Shown piece by piece: positions 1 through 5,912 of a stretch of 8,646 nt of DNA. The notes under the pieces were generated by a model, which searched no databases, was not told where the DNA came from, and worked only from the letters and a program-made list of their open reading frames with translations. Source of the stretch: Lonsdalea britannica (GTDB taxonomy: Bacteria; Pseudomonadota; Gammaproteobacteria; Enterobacterales; Enterobacteriaceae). The DNA is taken from the NCBI RefSeq assembly GCF_946477055.1, contig NZ_CAMKXG010000153.1, positions 1 to 8,646 on the forward strand. The letters run 5' to 3'. Within the stretch, counting starts at the first letter, position 1. Each line of letters opens with the position of its first letter. Made by a program: the position numbers and the translations under genes.

Positions 1-11
1 TGCTCAGCGTA

Positions 12-995
12 TCAGGGGATCAGCAGGCAGGAGCCTTGAGTGTGCCGACCTTCCAGCGCCAGATGCGCCTGACGGGCATCGGCCAACGCGAATGTTTGCG
101 CCTCCGGTACGTCTACCGAAATCGCGCCGCTGGCGATCAGGGAAAACAGCGCATTGCTGGCTTCCTCCAGCTCTTCTCGATTGGTGATATAGCCGAACAG
201 CGACGGTCGCGTGACGTACAGCGAGCCTTTCTTATTCAGGATGCCCAGATCGACGCCGGTGACCGGCCCGGAGGCGTTGCCGAAACTTACCATCAATCCC
301 CGGCGTTGCAGGCAGTCCAGCGACGCCTCCCAGGTGGCTTTCCCTACGGAGTCGTACACCACGCCGACCTTGTTGCCGTCGGTCAACGCCGCTACGCGCT
401 GCGCGATATCTTCCTGCTGGTAGTTGATGGTCGCCCATGCGCCGGCCTTTTGCGCCAGCTCGGCTTTCTGCGCGGACCCCACCGTCCCAATCAGCCGAGC
501 GCCCAACGCTTTGGCCCACTGGCAGGCGATTAGCCCAACGCCGCCCGCCGCTGCATGGAACAGAATGGTTTCTCCCGGCTGCACGTCGTAGGTTTTACGC
601 AGCAGATAGTAAACCGTCAGCCCTTTCAGGAAACTGGCCGCCGCCTGTTCGAAACTGATGGCATCCGGCAGCTTCGCTACTTTATCCGCAGACACATTGT
701 GTATCTGGCTGTAAGCGCCCAGCCCGCCCTGCGCATAGACCACGCGGTCGCCTACCCGCAGCGCCGAGACGTCGGCACCGACCTTGACCACCACGCCCGC
801 CGCTTCGCTCCCCAGACCGGAGGGTAAGGACGGCGCGGGATACAGCCCGGAGCGGAAATAGGTGTCGATGAAGTTGACGCCGATGGCGCGGTTTTCGATC
901 TGTACCTCGTCCCGGGCCGGTTCGGCGGGGAGATAGTCCACCAGCTCCAGCACCTCAGGTCCGCCGGGACTGCTGAATTGAATGCGCTTAGCCAT
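12..995 (-). CDS. qorA: NADPH-dependent quinone oxidoreductase (zeta-crystallin family)
   Basis: This is a 327-aa soluble medium-chain dehydrogenase/reductase without the zinc sites of alcohol dehydrogenases. The family transfers one electron from NADPH to quinones. Visible landmarks are the N-terminal GroES-like part with NFIDTYFRSGLY at residues 41-52, the signature GLGSEAAGVV at 60-69, and the Rossmann nucleotide-binding glycine motif HAAAGGVG at 147-154. Length equals that of E. coli QorA (327 aa), and the similarity runs end to end. The ATG at 993-995 is preceded by a good Shine-Dalgarno (TGGAGAG, minus strand, 999-1005). It diverges from dnaB as in E. coli; the two starts are 119 bp apart. 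The stop codon (12-14) lies near the window edge, so nothing can be said about its terminator. Nothing in the gene looks damaged. Confidence 0.95.
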   Translation of the reverse strand: MAKRIQFSSPGGPEVLELVDYLPAEPARDEVQIENRAIGVNFIDTYFRSGLYPAPSLPSGLGSEAAGVVVKVGADVSALRVGDRVVYAQGGLGAYSQIHNVSADKVAKLPDAISFEQAAASFLKGLTVYYLLRKTYDVQPGETILFHAAAGGVGLIACQWAKALGARLIGTVGSAQKAELAQKAGAWATINYQQEDIAQRVAALTDGNKVGVVYDSVGKATWEASLDCLQRRGLMVSFGNASGPVTGVDLGILNKKGSLYVTRPSLFGYITNREELEEASNALFSLIASGAISVDVPEAQTFALADARQAHLALEGRHTQGSCLLIP

Positions 996-1037
996 ATGCT
1001 CTCCAGGTTCTTTCTCAATTTAAGGGTTTACGGTGAC

Positions 1038-1071
1038 AGCGGGTGTCATTCCCGCTTTTCAGAGATACAAT
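1038..1071 (+). promoter_or_regulatory. Probable dnaB promoter, -35 overlapped by a hairpin
   Basis: GTGTCA (1043-1048) and TACAAT (1066-1071) are separated by 17 bp and match 4/6 and 5/6 of the sigma-70 consensus. They would start transcription near 1078, about 37 nt before the dnaB ATG. The -35 region lies inside an inverted repeat, AGCGGG (1038-1043) / CCCGCT (1051-1056), with a 7-nt loop followed by TTTT. The repeat could be an operator or a weak stop for read-through. Assigned by eye only. Confidence 0.55.
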
Positions 1072-1114
1072 GCCCCCTTCCATTCTGGTAAATCAACCCG
1101 TAAGAACGCGCTTC

Positions 1115-2524
1115 ATGGCAGAGAAGAAAAGATCCACCAATAAATCCGCAGAACCTCGCGACCGTCAGGTCGAAGGGCTAAAGCTCCCCCCACATTCATT
1201 GGAAGCGGAACAGTCTGTGTTGGGTGGACTGATGCTCGACAACGAGCGCTGGGACAACGTAGCAGAACGCGTCGTCACCAATGACTTCTTTAATCGCGCT
1301 CATCGGCTGATTTTCAGCGAAATGCAGCGTTTGCTGGAAATGAGCAAACCCATCGACCTGATTACCCTGTCAGAGTCGCTGGAGCAGAAAGGCGAACTGG
1401 ACTCCGCCGGCGGATTCGCCTATCTGGCCGAGCTGGCTAAGAACACCCCCAGCGCCGCAAACATCGGCGCCTACGCCGATATCGTGCGCGAACGCGCCGT
1501 CGTGCGTGAAATGATCGCCGTCGCCAACGAGATCGCCGACGCCGGTTACGATCCGCAGGGCCGCAGCAGCGAAGATCTGCTGGATCTGGCGGAATCCCGC
1601 GTCTTCCAAATCGCGGAAAACCGCGCCAGCAAGGACGAAGGTCCGAAAAGCATCGACCGTATTCTGGAAGACACCGTTTCCCGTATCGAACAGCTTTATC
1701 AGCGCCCGCACGACGGGGTGACCGGGGTGTCCAGCGGCTATCAGGATCTGGATAAGAAAACGGCCGGTTTGCAGAAATCCGACCTGATTATCGTGGCCGC
1801 CCGACCGTCCATGGGGAAAACCACGTTCGCCATGAACCTGTGCGAAAACGCCGCCATGACGCAGGAAAAGCCGGTGCTGATTTTCAGTCTGGAAATGCCC
1901 GGCGACCAGCTCATGATGCGTATGCTGGCGTCGCTGTCGCGCGTCGACCAGACCCGTATTCGTACCGGTCAGCTGGACGACGAGGATTGGGCGCGTATCT
2001 CCAGCACCATGGGGCTGCTGCTTGAAAAGCGCAACATGTACATCGATGACTCCTCCGGCCTGACGCCGACGGAAGTCCGTTCCCGCGCACGTCGCGTCTT
2101 CCGCGAACATGACGGCCTCAGCCTGATCATGATCGACTACCTGCAGTTAATGCGGGTGCCGTCGCTGTCGGAAAACCGTACGCTGGAAATCGCAGAAATT
2201 TCACGCTCGCTCAAAGCATTGGCGAAAGAATTGCAAGTGCCTGTTATCGCACTGTCCCAGCTTAACCGTAGTCTGGAGCAGCGCGCCGATAAACGTCCGG
2301 TCAACTCCGACCTGCGTGAGTCCGGCTCCATCGAGCAGGACGCCGACTTGATCATGTTTATCTATCGTGACGAGGTTTATCACGAGAACAGCGACCTGAA
2401 AGGCATCGCTGAAATTATTATTGGGAAACAGCGTAACGGTCCCATCGGCTCGGTACGCCTGACCTTTAACGGGCAGTGGTCGCGGTTCGATAACTACGCC
2501 GGGCCACAGTACGATGATGAATAA
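1115..2524 (+). CDS. dnaB: Replicative DNA helicase DnaB
   Basis: This is a 469-aa hexameric 5'-3' helicase that unwinds the replication fork, is loaded by DnaC at oriC and recruits DnaG primase. E. coli DnaB is 471 aa and matches along the whole length. An N-terminal DnaB domain (LPPHSLEAEQSVLGGLMLDN, about residues 24-43) is followed by a linker and a RecA-like ATPase. Walker A is ARPSMGKTT at 229-237 with Lys235. Walker B is LIMIDYLQLM with Asp341, followed by SQLNRSLEQR and the C-terminal DLRESGSIEQDAD region. No intein interrupts the Walker motifs, a frequent intein site. I chose the ATG at 1115 because it gives the family N-terminus; the in-frame GTG at 1043 lies inside the predicted -35 box. 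The Shine-Dalgarno is weak. alr follows 18 bp downstream, so the two are probably co-transcribed. Confidence 0.98.
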   Translation: MAEKKRSTNKSAEPRDRQVEGLKLPPHSLEAEQSVLGGLMLDNERWDNVAERVVTNDFFNRAHRLIFSEMQRLLEMSKPIDLITLSESLEQKGELDSAGGFAYLAELAKNTPSAANIGAYADIVRERAVVREMIAVANEIADAGYDPQGRSSEDLLDLAESRVFQIAENRASKDEGPKSIDRILEDTVSRIEQLYQRPHDGVTGVSSGYQDLDKKTAGLQKSDLIIVAARPSMGKTTFAMNLCENAAMTQEKPVLIFSLEMPGDQLMMRMLASLSRVDQTRIRTGQLDDEDWARISSTMGLLLEKRNMYIDDSSGLTPTEVRSRARRVFREHDGLSLIMIDYLQLMRVPSLSENRTLEIAEISRSLKALAKELQVPVIALSQLNRSLEQRADKRPVNSDLRESGSIEQDADLIMFIYRDEVYHENSDLKGIAEIIIGKQRNGPIGSVRLTFNGQWSRFDNYAGPQYDDE

Positions 2525-2542
2525 TGCGATAAGGGAACGAGC

Positions 2543-3628
2543 ATGCAAACGGCAACCGCCGTCATTAATCGCCGCGCTCTGCGACATAATCTGCAAGTCA
2601 TCCGCCAGCGTGCGCCGAATAGCCGCCTGGTGGCCATCGTCAAAGCCAATGCCTACGGGCATGGCGCGCTGGAAACCGCCCGTACGCTGAGCGACGCCGA
2701 TGCTTTCGGCGTCGCCCGCCTCAGCGAAGCTTTGGCCCTGCGCGACGCGGGTATCACCCACCCTATTTTGCTGCTGGAAGGTTTTTTCTCCGCGGAAGAT
2801 CTGCCTGTGCTGGCGGCCAACGGGCTGGAAACTGCGGTCCACAGCATTGAACAGTTGGAAGCGCTGGAGCAGGCGACGCTGGAGCGTCCGTTGACGGTCT
2901 GGATGAAGCTGGATACGGGCATGCACCGTCTCGGCGTCCGTCCGGATCAGGCAGACGCTTTCTGGCAACGCCTGTCCCGTTGCCACAATGTGGTGCAGCC
3001 GGTGAACATCATGAGCCATTTCTGCCGCGCGGATGAGCCGGACGTCGACGTCACCGAGCGTCAGCTGGCGACGTTCGACGCCGTCGCGGCGGGTAAGCCG
3101 GGTGCGCAATCCATCGCCGCTTCCGGCGGCATTTTGCTGTGGCCGCAGTCGCACCGCGACCAGATTCGTCCCGGCATCATTCTCTACGGCGTCTCCCCAC
3201 TCGATGGCGACAACGCCGCCCGCTGGGGATTACAGCCTGCGATGCGCCTGTTTTCCCATCTGATTGCCGTGCGCGAACATCAGTCCGGTGAGCCCGTCGG
3301 CTACGGCAGCACCTGGACCAGCCCGCGCAACACACGGCTCGGCGTCGTCGCCATGGGCTACGGAGACGGCTATCCTCGTTGCGCGAAAAGCGGTACGCCG
3401 GTGTGGATCAACGGACGCGAAGTCCCGCTGGCGGGTAGGGTATCCATGGATATGATCACGGTGGATCTGGGGCCGGACGCGCAGGATCGGGTCGGCGATG
3501 AAGTCGAGCTGTGGGGAACACATTTACCGGTCGAAAGCGTGGCCGCGATGAATGACGTCAGCGCCTATGAGCTGCTGACGCGCCTGACCTCCCGCACTCA
3601 CATCGCTTATACGGATGAGCCGTTCTGA
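2543..3628 (+). CDS. alr: Alanine racemase, PLP-dependent
   Basis: This 361-aa cytoplasmic enzyme interconverts L- and D-alanine to supply peptidoglycan synthesis; E. coli Alr is 359 aa. The N-terminal TIM barrel carries the PLP-binding motif [11 protein letters not shown] with Lys34, the D-alanine-specific base. TGMHRLG holds the Arg (129) that tunes PLP. A Tyr in VGYGSTW (residue 254) aligns with the second catalytic base (Tyr255 in E. coli). The C-terminal beta domain includes [11 protein letters not shown] and [13 protein letters not shown]. The ATG at 2543 has a strong Shine-Dalgarno, AAGGGA at 2531-2536, 6 nt upstream. It is the second gene of the dnaB-alr pair and is closed by the terminator at 3655-3687. 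The close similarity to E. coli Alr and the position next to dnaB indicate the housekeeping enzyme rather than the catabolic DadX paralogue. Confidence 0.97.
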   Translation: MQTATAVINRRALRHNLQVIRQRAPNSRLVAIVKANAYGHGALETARTLSDADAFGVARLSEALALRDAGITHPILLLEGFFSAEDLPVLAANGLETAVHSIEQLEALEQATLERPLTVWMKLDTGMHRLGVRPDQADAFWQRLSRCHNVVQPVNIMSHFCRADEPDVDVTERQLATFDAVAAGKPGAQSIAASGGILLWPQSHRDQIRPGIILYGVSPLDGDNAARWGLQPAMRLFSHLIAVREHQSGEPVGYGSTWTSPRNTRLGVVAMGYGDGYPRCAKSGTPVWINGREVPLAGRVSMDMITVDLGPDAQDRVGDEVELWGTHLPVESVAAMNDVSAYELLTRLTSRTHIAYTDEPF

Positions 3629-3654
3629 ATTTCATCCATCCCGATACCGACGTA

Positions 3655-3687
3655 AAAAAGGCCCGCAATCACATTGCGGGCCTTTTT
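3655..3687 (+). terminator. Strong bidirectional rho-independent terminator after alr
   Basis: AAAAAGGCCCGCAAT (3655-3669) is perfectly complementary to ATTGCGGGCCTTTTT (3673-3687), with a 3-nt CAC loop: a 15-bp stem including the A/T tracts. Reading plus, it ends alr with a T5 run. Reading minus, the A6 at 3654-3659 becomes a T6 run that can end the DUF1471 gene, so the hairpin serves both converging genes. Confidence 0.93.
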
Positions 3688-3754
3688 ATCAGGTGTCTTA
3701 TCATCGATAGGTTTCATGAGCAGCCAACCTTATGAAGATGTCTCACCGAAAAGA

Positions 3755-4006
3755 TTAGTTATAGAGTTCAGCGACGCCACGGATATGGTTGCTGCTGTCC
3801 ATCGTGGAGATGATGCGGAATGACTTGGCACCCGAGGCATCAGCCGCAGAGGACAGGTTAGACTGCAGGTCGCCCAGGTTTCTTGCGCTGGCGGAAACGC
3901 TACCGATGGACGCGTCAGGAGCCTGGTTGACTTCGGTCGCCGCGAAGGTGGCGAATGACGCGGTAGACAGTACAGCAGCGGCAATAACAGCATTGATGGT
4001 TTTCAT
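3755..4006 (-). CDS. Small secreted DUF1471 (YhcN/BhsA/McbA-like) protein
   Basis: This is an 83-aa protein with a clear Sec signal peptide: Lys at position 3, a hydrophobic stretch INAVIAAAVLSTASFATFA, and probable signal peptidase I cleavage after Ala22 (ATFA|ATEV). The mature part, about 61 aa, fits the DUF1471 pattern of small periplasmic enterobacterial proteins. IGSVSAS starts at 34, then LGDLQSNLSSAADASGAKSF and RIISTMDSSNHIRGVAELYN to the end. Family members (YhcN, BhsA, McbA) are linked to stress and biofilm, but the biochemical role is unsettled. The start is the ATG at 4004-4006, with AAGGA (minus, 4014-4018) 7 nt upstream. A frame extension to 4066 would bury the signal peptide and was not used. 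It is monocistronic, between the pheC terminator and the shared alr terminator. No single named orthologue is assigned. Confidence 0.87.
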   Translation of the reverse strand: MKTINAVIAAAVLSTASFATFAATEVNQAPDASIGSVSASARNLGDLQSNLSSAADASGAKSFRIISTMDSSNHIRGVAELYN

Positions 4007-4032
4007 AATGGTATCCTTCACATAATGGTTAA

Positions 4033-4051
4033 GAAGACGATGTGTGTCTTC
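4033..4051 (-). repeat. Hairpin in the 5' leader of the DUF1471 gene
   Basis: GAAGAC (4033-4038) and GTCTTC (4046-4051) form a perfect 6-bp inverted repeat with a 7-nt loop. It lies between the predicted promoter and the ribosome binding site and ends about 15 nt before the AAGGA. It could affect mRNA stability or be a small-RNA target; no function is shown. Confidence 0.5.
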
Positions 4052-4061
4052 GATGTGAATG

Positions 4062-4088
4062 ATCATAGTCCAGTTACGACGCTGTTAA
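4062..4088 (-). promoter_or_regulatory. Candidate promoter of the DUF1471 gene
   Basis: Read on the minus strand, TTAACA (4083-4088, 5/6 of the -35 consensus) and TATGAT (4062-4067, 5/6 of the -10 consensus) are 15 bp apart. This is shorter than the ideal 17 but tolerable. It would give a 5' leader of roughly 45-50 nt. The flanking DNA is AT-rich, as is usual for promoter regions. Confidence 0.5.
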
Positions 4089-4128
4089 AATTGGGTTAAT
4101 TTGGTGACTACGTTCAAAAAATATGAAC

Positions 4129-4175
4129 AAAAAAAGCACCGATAGACAAAAATTTGTTCCATTTAGCTATCGATG
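4129..4175 (-). terminator. Probable rho-independent terminator of pheC
   Basis: Read on the minus strand, CATCGATAG (4167-4175) pairs with CTATCGGTG (4137-4145) over 9 bp including one G-U wobble. The 21-nt loop contains its own short repeat (ACAAA/TTTGT). The stem is followed after one base by seven T (4129-4135). It lies 73 bp past the pheC stop and just upstream of the DUF1471 promoter. The stem is AT-rich, so strength is uncertain. Confidence 0.6.
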
Positions 4176-4247
4176 CGATCGCGTTAAATCTGGTTAAATG
4201 ACAAAATTTCAGCCTAAAACACCTGATAGTCACCCATCAGCGGCTTA

Positions 4248-5012
4248 TCACTTCGTTACGGAAAGCCATTTCCCCATAATCTGCTGGTGCTCTCCGGTGG
4301 ATTTTGTCAAGTGCAGCCATAGGTCCACATACTGTTTCCAGCTTGAGTCATCCCGCGGCAGTAAAAAGGCTTTTTCGCCATACTGCAACGGATGCTCCGG
4401 ATTGACCGCACACAGCGACGGGTAGTGTTTCTGCTGGTACAACGCCTCCGAGGCTTCGGTAATCATGACGTCCGCTTTACCGTCCGCCAGCTGCTGGAAG
4501 ATCGTGACGTTATCGTGCAGCATCAGCTGCGCATGAGGCAAATGAGCGTGCGCAAACGCCTCATTGGTGCCGCCGGCAGGTTCAATCAAACGCACGGACG
4601 GACGGTTGATTTGATCGATCGTCTGATACTTCGCTTTGTCTTCGCAACGCACCAGCGGGATTTTGCCATCCACGTCGATCCGGTTCGTAAAGAACGCTTT
4701 TTTCTGTCGCTCCAGCGTCACGGAAATGCCGCCAACGGCGACATCACACTGCCCTGCCAGAAAGTCAGGCATCAGCGTTTTCCAGGTCGTTTTCACCCAG
4801 GCGACCTTCACCCCGAGGCTGGCAGCCAGCGAGTGCGCCATATCGATATCGATCCCTTCGTATTCGCCGTCTTCTCGCAGCAAGCTGTAAGGCTTGTAAT
4901 CTCCGGTAGTACAGACTCTCAGCACGCCCTGCTGCTGCACGCTATCCAGATGCGATGCGGCGCTTGCGGCGCCGGAAGCCAGCAACAGAGTCAGCGGGAA
5001 CCATTTCTTCAT
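4248..5012 (-). CDS. pheC: Periplasmic cyclohexadienyl/arogenate dehydratase (PheC-like), solute-binding fold
   Basis: This is a 254-aa exported protein with signal peptide MKKWFPLTLLLASGAASA (cleavage after about Ala18). The fold is that of amino-acid solute-binding proteins, but the sequence follows Pseudomonas aeruginosa PheC closely as I remember it: LRVCTTGDYKPYS (31-43), YEGIDIDMA (51-59), GISVTLERQK (95-104), AGGTNEAFA (146-154), DNVTIFQQLADGKADVMIT (167-185), EKAFLLPRDD (213-222). PheC decarboxylates and dehydrates prephenate to phenylpyruvate or arogenate to phenylalanine. The Glu described as the catalytic acid is kept (Glu189 in TEASEAL). Cys123 and Cys201 match a Cys pair in PheC and may form a disulfide. 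There is no permease or ATPase gene nearby, which argues against an ABC importer. The ATG at 5010-5012 follows AAGGG (minus, 5021-5025) by 8 nt. A binding-only protein remains possible. Confidence 0.82.
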   Translation of the reverse strand: MKKWFPLTLLLASGAASAASHLDSVQQQGVLRVCTTGDYKPYSLLREDGEYEGIDIDMAHSLAASLGVKVAWVKTTWKTLMPDFLAGQCDVAVGGISVTLERQKKAFFTNRIDVDGKIPLVRCEDKAKYQTIDQINRPSVRLIEPAGGTNEAFAHAHLPHAQLMLHDNVTIFQQLADGKADVMITEASEALYQQKHYPSLCAVNPEHPLQYGEKAFLLPRDDSSWKQYVDLWLHLTKSTGEHQQIMGKWLSVTK

Positions 5013-5042
5013 TCATTTCACCCTTACTATTGACGTTGAGCG

Positions 5043-5063
5043 ACGTCGTGCTTGCGCCGACGT
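5043..5063. repeat. Inverted repeat ACGTCG-N9-CGACGT
   Basis: ACGTCG (5043-5048) and CGACGT (5058-5063) are perfect inverted arms with a 9-nt spacer. The left arm is part of the 8-bp palindrome CGACGTCG (5041-5048). A further GACGT occurs at 5032-5036. It is placed in the predicted 5' leader of pheC, so it may be an operator or an RNA hairpin. Confidence 0.5.
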
Positions 5064-5078
5064 GATAATTTTTCACTC

Positions 5079-5107
5079 TTTATGACACATCCCGACAGGC
5101 GCACCAA
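5079..5107 (-). promoter_or_regulatory. Candidate pheC promoter
   Basis: Read on the minus strand, TTGGTG (5102-5107) and CATAAA (5079-5084) are spaced 17 bp, with 3/6 and 4/6 consensus matches. The -35 box lies inside the inverted repeat GACAG (5094-5098) / CTGTC (5108-5112), also N9-spaced, which would be a sensible place for a repressor or activator. This is a weak match and only the best candidate seen. Confidence 0.35.
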
Positions 5108-5226
5108 CTGTCAGAGAGCAATCCGCTATCCTGCACTCTGAAACTCATCGTCCTTGGCATAATGCTCCAGATTTTCGCCCGAAAACCGCTCGCAGATCGC
5201 ACGCCTCTCCCCGCGTTCCACCGCGT

Positions 5227-5255
5227 TTGACACACGTGGCCGTTCAGCCCATTCT
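5227..5255 (+). promoter_or_regulatory. Candidate promoter of the Lrp-family gene
   Basis: A perfect -35 TTGACA (5227-5232) is followed after 17 bp by CATTCT (5250-5255, 3/6). The spacer contains the palindrome CACGTG (5233-5238). Transcription would begin near 5262, giving a leader of about 70 nt that includes the nested inverted repeat at 5284-5320. The poor -10 suggests activator dependence or a miscall. Confidence 0.4.
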
Positions 5256-5283
5256 CGCCGGGACGGCGACAGGGTTTCCGAGC

Positions 5284-5320
5284 GGCAAAAACCTGTTAGT
5301 CTGTAAGACCGTCTTTTGCC
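5284..5320 (+). repeat. Nested inverted repeat just upstream of the Lrp-family start
   Basis: The outer arms GGCAAAA (5284-5290) and TTTTGCC (5314-5320) are perfect inverted repeats. Inside lie two alternative smaller ones that share AGAC: GTCT/AGAC (5299-5309, 3-nt loop) and AAGAC-C-GTCTT (5305-5315). The structure ends 14 nt before the ATG, exactly where a Shine-Dalgarno would be expected and is missing. Confidence 0.6.
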
Positions 5321-5334
5321 CGGTAAACTTCACC

Positions 5335-5802
5335 ATGTACAACATTGATGACTTTGATCTGAAAATCCTGACGCTGCTACAGTCCAACGGCCGACTGACC
5401 AATCAGGAACTCAGCGAGCTGGTCGGGCTGTCCGCATCGCAGTGCTCGCGTCGTCGCATTGCCCTTGAACACGCACAGCTGATTTTGGGATATCACGCCC
5501 GGTTGGCGCCGGACGCGATGGGGCTGGAAACGCTGGGATTGATCGAAGTACGCCTCATCAATCACACCCCGGAATGCGTGGACAGCTTCCACCAGATGCT
5601 GGGCGAAGTGGATGCCATCATCGACGCCTACAAAACGACCGGCGACGCCGACTACCTGCTGAAAGTCGCGGTGGCGGATCTGCCCGGACTGAGCGAACTG
5701 ATCAGCCATATCCTGTCGCAAAACAAGAGCGTGGCACACCTTAAAACCTCGGTGGTCCTCAATCGTCTGAAGGAAAATGGGTTGATGGCGACAACCGCCT
5801 GA
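5335..5802 (+). CDS. Lrp/AsnC-family transcriptional regulator
   Basis: This is a 155-aa DNA-binding protein of typical Lrp/AsnC length. The N-terminal winged helix-turn-helix (DFDLKILTLLQSNGRLTNQELSELVGLSASQCSRRRIALE, about residues 6-45) is followed by a hinge and the RAM effector/oligomerisation domain (about 66-143). The latter has the family's Gly-Asp...Tyr pattern in TTGDADYLLKVAV (101-113). Family members form dimers to octamers and respond to amino acids. I placed the start at the ATG 5335-5337 because MYNIDDFDLKIL is the normal family N-terminus; the frame is open upstream to 5227 but that extension has no homology. No Shine-Dalgarno is visible (CGGTAAACTTCACC precedes the ATG), which is odd. 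Divergence from pheC suggests it controls pheC and itself, possibly with Phe or Tyr as effector; that is inference. It is not Lrp itself, so no symbol is given. Confidence 0.93.
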   Translation: MYNIDDFDLKILTLLQSNGRLTNQELSELVGLSASQCSRRRIALEHAQLILGYHARLAPDAMGLETLGLIEVRLINHTPECVDSFHQMLGEVDAIIDAYKTTGDADYLLKVAVADLPGLSELISHILSQNKSVAHLKTSVVLNRLKENGLMATTA

Positions 5803-5803
5803 T

Positions 5804-5820
5804 TGCCCCAAACCGGGGCA
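5804..5820 (+). terminator. Hairpin directly after the Lrp-family stop, without a T run
   Basis: TGCCCC (5804-5809) and GGGGCA (5815-5820) form a perfect 6-bp GC-rich stem with a 5-nt loop, starting one base after the stop codon. The following bases (TAAGGCTTTATTATGG) contain no uninterrupted T tract, so it is more likely a 3'-end stabiliser or weak terminator. Confidence 0.4.
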
Positions 5821-5912
5821 TAAGGCTTTATTATGGTGCATGTCGGGCGGTCATCTCACGCACCAAAGGCAAACATTACGCACATCACAACGATAAAAAC
5901 CCCATTTATCGC

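Larger units (their letters stand above)
5013..5334. promoter_or_regulatory. Divergent control region between pheC and the Lrp-family gene
   Basis: These 322 bp hold no convincing gene. I see candidate promoters facing each way (5079-5107 minus, 5227-5255 plus), two N9-spaced inverted repeats near the pheC side, and a nested inverted repeat next to the regulator start (listed separately). No sequence close to the E. coli Lrp consensus or a proper TyrR box was found by eye. A divergent regulator-target pair usually shares operators here. Confidence 0.6.

Noticed and set aside
1043..1114. 24-residue N-terminal extension of DnaB from GTG 1043
   Set aside because: The extension has no counterpart in E. 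coli DnaB, and its start codon lies within the predicted -35 box; ATG 1115 gives the family N-terminus.
1370..3154. Long antisense open frames opposite dnaB and alr (246 and 317 codons)
   Set aside because: They mirror highly conserved genes in GC-rich DNA, show low-complexity basic composition and no family motifs; these are shadows.
4248..5012. Reading the solute-binding-fold protein as an ABC amino-acid importer subunit
   Set aside because: No permease or ATPase gene is adjacent, and the sequence follows PheC including the catalytic Glu; retained only as a less likely alternative.
5155..5172. TTGGCATAATGCTCC as a sigma-54 or CATAAT -10 promoter
   Set aside because: The -24/-12 spacing does not fit sigma-54, and no acceptable -35 box lies 16-18 bp upstream of CATAAT.
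5227..5334. 36-residue extension of the Lrp-family protein from TTG 5227
   Set aside because: Lrp/AsnC proteins begin just before the DDFDLKIL helix. The TTG is part of a perfect -35 TTGACA, and the extension shows no recognisable content.
5322..5341. TyrR-box-like GGTAAA...TGTACA over the Lrp-family start
   Set aside because: Half-sites are 8 bp apart instead of 6, and the invariant G-N14-C spacing of TyrR boxes is not met.
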